Below, piece by piece: positions 24,709-31,784 of a stretch of DNA of 64,000 nucleotides (the stretch's first letter is position 1; each line of letters starts with the position of its first letter). Source of the DNA: Lacinutrix jangbogonensis (GTDB lineage Bacteria; Bacteroidota; Bacteroidia; Flavobacteriales; Flavobacteriaceae); the NCBI RefSeq assembly GCF_000797445.1, contig NZ_JSWF01000014.1:186001-250000 (forward strand). The letters run 5' to 3'. The notes below the pieces were generated by a model. That model saw only the letters and a program-made list of their open reading frames with translations. It made no database searches and was not told where the DNA came from. The translations under genes and the position numbers were made by a program.

Positions 24709-25751
24709 TAAAAACGAAACTTCACAAAGACATTCAAGAGGTATTAAATGCTGTTGAAATTTTAACCGAGACCTCTTACAATATCAAAGATATTCAAAGA
24801 GATTTGACTCAAATAAAATTAAAATCAGATGATGGAGAGGTACTTCAAAAAGACCCTAAGAGAAATGATTTATTTTTTAAAGAAATTCTTAGATCCGATA
24901 TTTATAATCAACTATACAAGTTTAATGTTCCAGATAAAAACAGCTTTTTGGGAGAAGTAATGAATGGTAACTTTTTAGAAAATTTATCCAATGCAAATAA
25001 TGGTTCAGGAACTTGGGAAGATAATTGGCTAATTGTAGGCGAAGAATTCAGTACTGGGAAAATAATTGTGAAGAAAAAAGATATTATGTTTTGGGTTAAC
25101 AAAGATGAAGTAATAAGCAGTAATGAATCTTATGTTAACAACACACCATGCCTTGTGAAAATAGAAAAAGAGATTAAAAACTTAAACCCAAGTTTTTATA
25201 TGGTATTTGGAAATACGAATAAGGAGAAAATTAATAAATTTGAAAATCAATTAACCCGTTTCTATTGGAATTTAACTCCTACAGGTGCTATTAAATATAT
25301 AAAACTTGTTACGGAAAGATTAAACGAAAAAAAATGTTGTTTCCGTACTAAAGTACTTTCTAATCCTCAAGAATACAATAGATCAGATGCTGGAGTTTTA
25401 TATTTAGATACAAGCCAACTATCAGTCGCTCTTCCAATTATTATGGAGATTTACAACGACCTTAAATCTTATTTAAAAGACAAAACACCACTCTTTTCAA
25501 AACAGCTTGCTAGAGGCTTAAGTTTTGCCGAAGACCCACAAGATGGTAATAGTTTTGGGATTTCGAGAGCAGAAATTATAAGTGATACCTTATATGATTG
25601 CTTTCAAAATAAAATTTTATCAAAGAATGAAATTTCTAATGAAATCTGTTCTTCGTTTTTATCCAAAGGAATTAATCCCAACTATCCATATTGTTCACAA
25701 TCAAAATTGGACAACTATGAAATTTTATTAAACTCAATAATCTTAAATTAA
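24705..25751 (+). CDS. HopA1-like lyase of the RiPP locus (class V LanY/TvaD-like)
   Basis: This 348-residue protein belongs to the family annotated as T3SS effector HopA1. In RiPP clusters its members act with an APH-like kinase to eliminate phosphate from Ser/Thr (LxmY, TvaD). The family pattern is clear. The central FYWNLTPTGAIKYIKLV region is followed by FRTKVLSNPQEYNRSDAGVL. Near the C-terminus LARGLSFAEDPQDGNSFG (Glu276-Asp277) matches the conserved A-E-D-P-x-D-G-x-SFG block. It overlaps the kinase gene by four bases and precedes the cyclase gene by three, so the three are translated together. No secretion signal is present, which argues against an effector role. Confidence 0.85.
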   Translation: MIKTKLHKDIQEVLNAVEILTETSYNIKDIQRDLTQIKLKSDDGEVLQKDPKRNDLFFKEILRSDIYNQLYKFNVPDKNSFLGEVMNGNFLENLSNANNGSGTWEDNWLIVGEEFSTGKIIVKKKDIMFWVNKDEVISSNESYVNNTPCLVKIEKEIKNLNPSFYMVFGNTNKEKINKFENQLTRFYWNLTPTGAIKYIKLVTERLNEKKCCFRTKVLSNPQEYNRSDAGVLYLDTSQLSVALPIIMEIYNDLKSYLKDKTPLFSKQLARGLSFAEDPQDGNSFGISRAEIISDTLYDCFQNKILSKNEISNEICSSFLSKGINPNYPYCSQSKLDNYEILLNSIILN

Positions 25752-25754
25752 ACG

Positions 25755-27056
25755 ATGGAGACACTTCAAATAGACTCTACTAAAGAAACCTTATTAAATG
25801 CTGCTTTAGAGATAGGAGATCATTTAATATCTACAGCAATTTGGGACTCAACTTCAACATATTGTACCTGGAATGGTGCTCGTGATATTCAAGATGCTCA
25901 AATTGCAAAATACTCAAAAAGAGTTTCGATTTTGAGTCCTGAATTTTATAGTGGAACTGGTGGAGTTGCTTATTTTTTAATAGAACTTTACCACAACACA
26001 CAAAATGAGGAATATAAAAAAATTGCTTTAGGAGCATGGATGAGATCCATTAATTACATGAGAATTAATGACTTTCCAGCTTCTTCTATTTCTTTTTATG
26101 CTGGAGATTTAGGCTTAATTTTTGTTGGTTACAGATTTCTTGAAGTAGATAACAGTCTTGGTGAGGCCATTCAACCACATTTAGATTGGTTGATATCTAA
26201 CTTAAAAAATGGTTTAAATGATAAACATTCTTTAGATATTATAGGAGGAAATGCAGGAGCTATTCCTGTTTTACTAGAATTAAAAAGAAAGTACAATTTA
26301 GATATTTTTGAAAAAGTAGCAACCGATTGTACTGAAGAATTAATAAGCCTTGCACAATGGAAAGATGATATGTGTATTTGGTCATCTCATAAAGTACATG
26401 GCGTAGAACTGGATACGCCTCCTACCACAGGTTATTCTCATGGAGCATCTGGTTTGGCAGTAGCGTTGTTAGAAGCTTATCAGTATTTTGGAGATAACAA
26501 ATACCTTAAACATGGAAGAGGATCATTTACTTTCGAAAACTCCTTATTTAATGACGAAGAAGGGAATTGGGTAGATACTAGATATCCACATGTAAAACGA
26601 AATGGAAAAATAACTGGAACATTCAGATCTGCATGGTGCCATGGCGCACCAGGCATTGCTTTAGCTAACCTAAGGGCAGCATTCTTAGATACGGGTAACA
26701 GTGAGCTTTATTTTGAAAAAGCTCGCATCGCTATTAATACAACAAAAACTTTGTTATTGGAAAAAATAGAATCACTTCCTGAAAAAGATGCAACGCTATG
26801 CCATGGGATTTTAGGTTTGTCGGATATAATTTTTAGTTATGCTCAAAAACTAAATAACGAAGAGCTGATGTCATTTTCAAGAGCAATTACTTTAGATTAT
26901 ATTTCCAAATTTAAGAATGTTATTTCATTGCCATCAGGTATTGTTGCCGGCGGTTATAATCCATCTATTATGGTAGGACTTTCTGGTATTGGATTACATT
27001 GTCTAAGATTATACTCTAATGAAAATATAAGTAGCCCATTAATTTGTGTATTATAG
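25755..27056 (+). CDS. LanC-like cyclase of the RiPP locus
   Basis: This is a 433-residue lanthionine-synthetase C-like protein, stand-alone as in class I systems. The three family motifs are complete: GYSHGASG (His229), SAWCHGAPG (Cys295, His296) and TLCHGILG (Cys349, His350). These give the zinc ligands and the general acid/base His. The end, PSIMVGLSGIGLHCLRLY, is also typical, so the gene appears full length. LanC enzymes add Cys thiols to dehydrated Ser/Thr. Lexapeptide-type class V clusters use a different protein (LxmX) for this step, so a kinase, HopA1 and LanC set is a distinct arrangement. It is the last intact gene of the operon before the IS element. Confidence 0.9.
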   Translation: METLQIDSTKETLLNAALEIGDHLISTAIWDSTSTYCTWNGARDIQDAQIAKYSKRVSILSPEFYSGTGGVAYFLIELYHNTQNEEYKKIALGAWMRSINYMRINDFPASSISFYAGDLGLIFVGYRFLEVDNSLGEAIQPHLDWLISNLKNGLNDKHSLDIIGGNAGAIPVLLELKRKYNLDIFEKVATDCTEELISLAQWKDDMCIWSSHKVHGVELDTPPTTGYSHGASGLAVALLEAYQYFGDNKYLKHGRGSFTFENSLFNDEEGNWVDTRYPHVKRNGKITGTFRSAWCHGAPGIALANLRAAFLDTGNSELYFEKARIAINTTKTLLLEKIESLPEKDATLCHGILGLSDIIFSYAQKLNNEELMSFSRAITLDYISKFKNVISLPSGIVAGGYNPSIMVGLSGIGLHCLRLYSNENISSPLICVL

Positions 27057-27177
27057 AGTAGAGGTTTGTCTTTATCAACTTTAGGATTGGTTTTGTTAAA
27101 CTCATTTTTTAATCATGAATTAATAACTGTTATTTCTAATAAAATATTAGGTCTCGAAGAATTAAATATTTCAAACT

Positions 27178-27200
27178 TTAAAACCTGAGTTCGACGTAAG
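27178..27200 (+). repeat. IS left end: target duplication plus inverted repeat
   Basis: TTAAA is followed by ACCTGAGTTCGACGTAAG. The ends of IS982-family elements begin with ACC. Confidence 0.9.
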
Positions 27201-28212
27201 GAATTAATAAAAAAGAGTTAATTGTGAAGATTTTTCTGTTTCAAATTTAATGCTAGGTTTCTTTTCTTGAAAAGAATAAGCCATAAGACTAGCTACTAAA
27301 TTAGTAATGAAATTAGCAAAACTTCTATGCCTAGAATGCTCCGCGTGAGCTATATTTTTAAGTTGATCATTTATAGTTTCTATAACAGACCGTTTTCTAA
27401 GTAATATTTTATCTCTCATGGTCATTATCACATTTTTCATATTGTTTCTAATACCCGTTATTAGGTGCAACCCTTGATCGAATAGTAAAGCCGATAATTG
27501 CTTAGATATATAACCTTTATCTGCATATAAACTCCCAAATATTTTCTTTAAAAAGTGGTCTTCTTTTAAAGGTGTTCTGTCATCCACATTGGCTTGAGTA
27601 ATAATAAAGTCAAGGAGTTCGCCTTTATCATTGACAATAACATGAAGTTTAAAACCGTAAAACCATCCCATTGTAGATTTACCAATAGTTGCAATCCCTT
27701 TAAATACTTTATTCTGACGTATACGTTTCTTTTTACAGGCTCGTATTGGTGTTGAATCTATAAAAGAAATACCAGTACATTTACCAAGGCAACACATTTT
27801 CATAAACAGGGTTAGTGGTAGTATATTAGCTTGCATAAGTTCTACAAAACGATTATAAGACACTGTATTTGGGAACTCTTGCTTTAAATGTTTTTGCACA
27901 TAGAAAATATAGAAGTGCTTGAAGGTTCTTATACCACTTAAATGAAATAGAACGGTAAGGCTTACTATCTCACTCATAGACATTGTAGATTTTCTATTTC
28001 TGCTCTTTTTACCAGTGGAAAGCAGTCTTTTTCTTAAAGCTGGCTCAAAAACAAGGCAAAAATCATCAATAGAACAGAAAATTTCAGTAATTTTATCATT
28101 AGAAATCATAAGCAGGATGTTTTTTAATATATTGAAAAACAACACTTTAATATGCTAAATATTCTGCTTTTTTCGATACTAAAAAACCTCTTTTCTTACG
28201 TCGAACTCAGGT
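27183..28212 (-). mobile_element. IS982-family insertion sequence, complete
   Basis: The element is 1030 bp long with perfect 18-bp terminal inverted repeats (ACCTGAGTTCGACGTAAG at 27183-27200 and its complement at 28195-28212). A 5-bp target duplication TTAAA flanks it (27178-27182 and 28213-28217). One transposase gene fills it. Identical ends and an intact duplication suggest recent insertion. Confidence 0.92.
27204..28145 (-). CDS. IS982-family transposase
   Basis: This is a 313-residue DDE transposase. The first catalytic Asp is in SFIDSTPIRACK, the second in FGSLYADKGYIS and the Glu in KRSVIETINDQLKNI, matching the IS982 pattern with Y-x-x-K-G-Y. The N-terminal part (about 20-110) is helical and likely binds the ends. 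The frame is intact, so the element could still be active. It is transcribed toward the cyclase gene, and its product ends about 20 bases inside the left end. Confidence 0.94.
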   Translation of the reverse strand: MLFFNILKNILLMISNDKITEIFCSIDDFCLVFEPALRKRLLSTGKKSRNRKSTMSMSEIVSLTVLFHLSGIRTFKHFYIFYVQKHLKQEFPNTVSYNRFVELMQANILPLTLFMKMCCLGKCTGISFIDSTPIRACKKKRIRQNKVFKGIATIGKSTMGWFYGFKLHVIVNDKGELLDFIITQANVDDRTPLKEDHFLKKIFGSLYADKGYISKQLSALLFDQGLHLITGIRNNMKNVIMTMRDKILLRKRSVIETINDQLKNIAHAEHSRHRSFANFITNLVASLMAYSFQEKKPSIKFETEKSSQLTLFY

Positions 28213-28217
28213 TTAAA
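28195..28217 (-). repeat. IS right end: inverted repeat plus target duplication
   Basis: CTTACGTCGAACTCAGGT followed by TTAAA, complementary to the left end. Confidence 0.9.
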
Positions 28218-28439
28218 AGTTATCCTAATCTAGTTAAAGATGTCTTAATTATTGAAAGTAAAGATAATATTAATTCTATTTTAATATATAGTGCTAACGG
28301 ATAGTTGGTTAAATAAACAAAAAGCTTGGGTAAATGTTTTAATAATAAAATCGATGTAAGTAAACTGCAAAAAGGCATTTATTAGATTAAATAATGATCA
28401 AGGAATTCTAAATCAAAAATTTATTAAGGATTAAAACGA

Positions 28440-28847
28440 CTAATCAAAAACATTCCGCTGTGCGAGAGATTTTCCGAAGAAAAAACCAGCAATAACTCCA
28501 ACAACTTCAGCAATTACAAATCCTGTTTCTTTTGGTAAGCCAAACGTAACAAAGGCTGTTGCTAAAATCATAATTCCAGCTACACTATAAGCAGGAATCA
28601 TACTCGTTTTAGAAATTAAACCAGCGACAAACATACCAGTTATAATGCCCATAAAATGGCCTATAACCACAAATATTTTCGCGCCAGTTGGAATACTAGC
28701 CATATTATTTTTTATCCATTCCATATCACTAGGATCTGATCCTTTTGGTAATGGAAAAAAAGTATGTCCAAGAAGGTTTTCGAAAAGATGAACAGCTAGT
28801 GCTGCGGCTATAAATCCTACGATAGTGGCAACTATATTTCTAAGCAT
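28440..28847 (-). CDS. small four-helix membrane protein (unknown function)
   Basis: This 135-residue protein has four hydrophobic helices (about 3-23, 57-77, 83-100 and 105-125), many with small-residue patterns (GHFMGIITGMFVAGLI, VVGVIAGFFFGKSL). Loop 1 carries FPLPKGSDPSDMEWIKNNM. Similar small proteins occur in Bacteroidota from memory, with no assigned role. It is monocistronic and opposite in strand to the RiPP operon, so it is probably unrelated to it. Confidence 0.7.
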   Translation of the reverse strand: MLRNIVATIVGFIAAALAVHLFENLLGHTFFPLPKGSDPSDMEWIKNNMASIPTGAKIFVVIGHFMGIITGMFVAGLISKTSMIPAYSVAGIMILATAFVTFGLPKETGFVIAEVVGVIAGFFFGKSLAQRNVFD

Positions 28848-29246
28848 GATTGTTTTATTTTTAGCCTTATTAAAGAGTGTGTTAAAGCAATAGAAAACTA
28901 AATTTACGAAATAATTATTGAATATGTTTTATTGTGAAATAACTTAGGAAGCATTTCAGTCTGTGCCTTTGATTATAGTCACGACATGAGGTCGTACTTC
29001 GTTCTTGAGATGACCGATGAAGAAATGAATGCTAAACCGGTTGTGTTTTCTGACCTTTTTATGCTTACCGATGGTTTCGATAGCCATGGTTATGGAAAAT
29101 AAGTAGTACTTGTTAATCAATGGACTATAACCCAATTTCCTTTAGTTAATAAGGTTTTTTTTTGTTTAATAAATATTTAAAAAAAATAAACAAAAAAACA
29201 CATATATTTAGATTTTTTCATTCTATCGACGTATTTTTGCCGTACT
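28848..29246. other. gap with a short open fragment and a promoter box
   Basis: This stretch of 399 bases has no convincing gene. A 38-codon open frame (28986-29102, starting MRSYFVLEMTDEEMNAK) may be a remnant, and its start overlaps a TCGTACTTCGTTCTTGAGATGACC stretch resembling intergenic repeats. A T-rich run at about 29155-29165 and the -7 box at 29232 lie before the prenyltransferase gene. Confidence 0.4.
29232..29239 (+). promoter_or_regulatory. -7 box for the prenyltransferase gene
   Basis: TATTTTTG matches TAnnTTTG and lies seven bases before the ATG, so a very short 5' leader is expected. Confidence 0.5.
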
Positions 29247-30101
29247 ATGAAATTAACATTTAAAGAAATATTAATGAGGTCCAGACCAAGATTCTGGATG
29301 TATGTTCTGGGAACGTTTTTAATAGGTGTTATGTCTTCAGGCAATCTCTTTTTACATAGCGATTTTACGACGCTCCTTTTAATAGTTTTTGTTCTGTTTT
29401 TTTCGCTACCGGCGAACGTCCTTATTTACGGTGTTAACGATATCTATGATTATCATACCGATATTTATAATGATAAAAAGGTGAAATACGAAACGGTTTT
29501 ACATCCTGAAAAGCATAGTAAGTTTTGGCTAATAATAGCACTAGTATTACTTCCTTTTTTGCCTTTACTCTTTATCGTTAATGTGCCAACAATACTCGCC
29601 TTATTGTTATTTCTTTTTACAGGGTTATTTTATTCGGCTACACCAATACGTGCTAAAACAAAGCCACCTTTAGATGTTGTTTTTTCTTCAATTATATATG
29701 TGTCGCCTGCATTAGTAGGGTTTTTTGTCACTGGAAACACAAACATACAATGGTTTGCCGTGCTTGGTGGTATTATTTGGGCTTTTGGTATGCAAACCTA
29801 TTCTGCAGTTCCAGACATTGAAGCAGACAGAAAAGCGGGATTCAATACATTGGCTATTATGCTTGGTGAGAAAAAAGCCTTGTGGTTTTGTTTAATGGCT
29901 TATTTTTTTTCTGCTTGTATTGGTTTCTACTATGTAGGAGTTATAGCCGCTGTCTTTGGTGTTGTTTATATCTCAATAGTGTTATTAAGTATTTATAATC
30001 CGTCAAAATTGTTTAAATATTATACTTACTTTCCTCTTATCAATGTGTTAACGGGAGCCCTTTTGTTTTTCTCTATGTTTTTTAAGGAAATGATGTTATA
30101 A
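29247..30101 (+). CDS. UbiA-family prenyltransferase, lycopene-elongase-like
   Basis: This is a polytopic UbiA-superfamily protein of 284 residues with about 8-9 helices. The first Asp motif is NDIYDYHTDIYNDKK and the second is PDIEADRKAGFNT. The N-terminal SRPRFWMYVLG resembles the carotenoid-specific branch (CrtEb and LyeJ-type lycopene elongases, with an SRPRFWLY-like start). It is convergent with a CrtI-type desaturase gene, overlapping it by six bases, which supports a carotenoid substrate. Other UbiA reactions such as menaquinone or digeranylgeranyl lipid synthesis are less likely but possible. Confidence 0.8.
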   Translation: MKLTFKEILMRSRPRFWMYVLGTFLIGVMSSGNLFLHSDFTTLLLIVFVLFFSLPANVLIYGVNDIYDYHTDIYNDKKVKYETVLHPEKHSKFWLIIALVLLPFLPLLFIVNVPTILALLLFLFTGLFYSATPIRAKTKPPLDVVFSSIIYVSPALVGFFVTGNTNIQWFAVLGGIIWAFGMQTYSAVPDIEADRKAGFNTLAIMLGEKKALWFCLMAYFFSACIGFYYVGVIAAVFGVVYISIVLLSIYNPSKLFKYYTYFPLINVLTGALLFFSMFFKEMML

Positions 30102-31607
30102 GGATTCTAAAGGTTTTGCTGTTTTAATTTTCTGAATACGTTTGTAAACGAGTTCTGCTGAAATTAGGCAGATGGGCATCCCAATTCCAGGACTAGTACT
30201 CGCGCCAACATAATACAGGTTTTTAACTTTTTTACTGTAATTTAAAGGACGTTTTAGCGTCTGTTTTAAAGTGTGAGCCAAACCTAGAGCGGTGCCCTTA
30301 TAAGCGTTGTAATCTTTTTTAAAATCGTCTCCCCAATACGAACGCTCATAAACAATATAATCTTCAATTTTAGGAAGGTTCAAATCCGTCTTCATCAGGT
30401 TTAAAATCTTTTTTCTATAACCGCTCATATCAGCTTCCGTAAGATTAAGGCCAGGAGGAATTGGGACTAGCACGAATAGATTATCGGTTCCTGGTGGTGA
30501 CAATTCCGGATCTGTTTCTGTGGGCTTACAAATGTAATAACTAGGGTCGTCTGGAAGTTGAGGTGTATCAAACAACTCCTTAAAATTCTGTTTCCAATCA
30601 GCTCCAAAACGTAGGTTGTGATGACTTAATAAGTCTATTTGTCTGTCCAAACCAAGATACATTATAAAAGCACTCGGACTCAAAACAGCTTTCTCCCAAT
30701 ACTGTTCAGGATATGTTTGGTAGCGTTTTTCTAATAATTTTGTTTCGGTGAACCATAAATCGGCATTAGAAATAATAAGATCTGCTTTTAGAACCGCTCC
30801 ATCTTCTAGTTGCACACCAACAGCATGTTTGTTCTCAATGAGAATTTTGGCCACTGGTGCATGGGTTATAAATTGTGTGCCATGCTTTTTATTAATATTT
30901 ACAAGTGCTTTTACTATTTCATAAATGCCGCCTTTAGGATAGTAAACACCCATATTAAAATCTATAGCATTCATTATATTGTACATCGCAGGTGTTTTTG
31001 CGGGATCGGAACCAAGAAACACTAAAGTGTATTCAAGAATTTTTTTTAGACGATCACTCTTAAACCACTTATTTAAATACGATTGCATCGTTTGAAACGG
31101 ATTGAGTTCTATCCCTTTTTTTATAACTTTCCATTTTAGAAATTCCATTGAAAATCCAAGATTGCGATACATAAAGGTGTCTTTGGCCATCTCGTATTGC
31201 GCACCAGATTTTTTTAAATACGCTGTGATTTTAGGCGTAACACCAGGTTCTAAGGTTTCAAAAAGTGGTAAATCTTTTTCTAAGTCTGAATGAATATCAA
31301 CGACAGGAAGTTCTTTATCGTTAGAAAAGAATACACGATATGAAGGAGAGAGCTTTATTAAATCCAAATGATCTGAAATATTTTCATCTAGAAGTTTAAA
31401 ATACTGTTCGAACACATCTGGCATTAAATACCAAGACGGACCCATATCAAAAGTGTAACCTTCGGCTTTAAAAATATTAGCACGACCACCGAGGTTCGCG
31501 TTTTTTTCAATAACGTTAACCTCATAACCTGCTTTGCTTAAAAGTGCCGCAGAACCCAATCCTCCGATACCGGAACCAATAATAATCACTTTCTTTTTCA
31601 TGGTCAC
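30096..31607 (-). CDS. CrtI/CrtD-type carotenoid desaturase
   Basis: This is an FAD-dependent phytoene-desaturase-family enzyme of 503 residues. The FAD-binding start is KKVIIIGSGIGGLGSAALLSKAGYEV with the following E-K-NANLGGR motif. GYTFDMGPSWYLMPDVFEQYF is the typical substrate-side segment. The C-terminal NLYYVGASTSPGIGMPICLISAELV is the carotenoid-desaturase signature. The start could be the first or the third Met codon (two residues apart). It introduces double bonds into a carotenoid backbone; phytoene or an elongated lycopene are both possible. Other carotenoid genes (crtB, crtE) are not nearby. Confidence 0.9.
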   Translation of the reverse strand: MTMKKKVIIIGSGIGGLGSAALLSKAGYEVNVIEKNANLGGRANIFKAEGYTFDMGPSWYLMPDVFEQYFKLLDENISDHLDLIKLSPSYRVFFSNDKELPVVDIHSDLEKDLPLFETLEPGVTPKITAYLKKSGAQYEMAKDTFMYRNLGFSMEFLKWKVIKKGIELNPFQTMQSYLNKWFKSDRLKKILEYTLVFLGSDPAKTPAMYNIMNAIDFNMGVYYPKGGIYEIVKALVNINKKHGTQFITHAPVAKILIENKHAVGVQLEDGAVLKADLIISNADLWFTETKLLEKRYQTYPEQYWEKAVLSPSAFIMYLGLDRQIDLLSHHNLRFGADWKQNFKELFDTPQLPDDPSYYICKPTETDPELSPPGTDNLFVLVPIPPGLNLTEADMSGYRKKILNLMKTDLNLPKIEDYIVYERSYWGDDFKKDYNAYKGTALGLAHTLKQTLKRPLNYSKKVKNLYYVGASTSPGIGMPICLISAELVYKRIQKIKTAKPLESL

Positions 31608-31682
31608 AAAAATAATGAAGACTAGAGTGGTTAGAAAGAAATTAAGAAGGAATTAGTAAAGGGAATGTAAAACTAAGCACAA

Positions 31683-31713
31683 AAAAAACCTGATAAGAAT
31701 TATCAGGTTTTAA
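31683..31713 (-). terminator. rho-independent terminator after secA
   Basis: AAAACCTGATAA and TTATCAGGTTTT form a perfect 12-bp stem with a GAA loop. On the minus strand it is followed by a long U run, just beyond the secA stop codon. Confidence 0.88.
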
Positions 31714-31784
31714 ATAGAGTAATTTTCATTTCTAAAGAAACGAAAAAGAATATAAATGTAGCTTTTTTAAAGTTGTAATATTAA

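Larger units (their letters stand above)
27057..28304 (+). pseudogene. possible short reading frame split by the IS982 element
   Basis: If the IS and one copy of its 5-bp target duplication are removed, the frame that begins right after the cyclase stop codon stays open for about 70 codons, to a stop at 28302-28304. It reads through LSLSTLGLVLLNSFF and ends in INSILIYSANG. It has no ATG; a TTG at 27066 is the only reasonable start. The product is not recognised. It could be a small RiPP-locus protein or chance, since AT-rich DNA is stop-rich but 70 open codons remain possible. Confidence 0.35.

Noticed and set aside
24705-25751. HopA1-like gene read as a type III secretion effector
   Set aside because: No type III secretion genes or secretion signal. 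It is coupled to a kinase and a LanC gene next to Cys/Thr-rich peptides, which fits the RiPP lyase branch.
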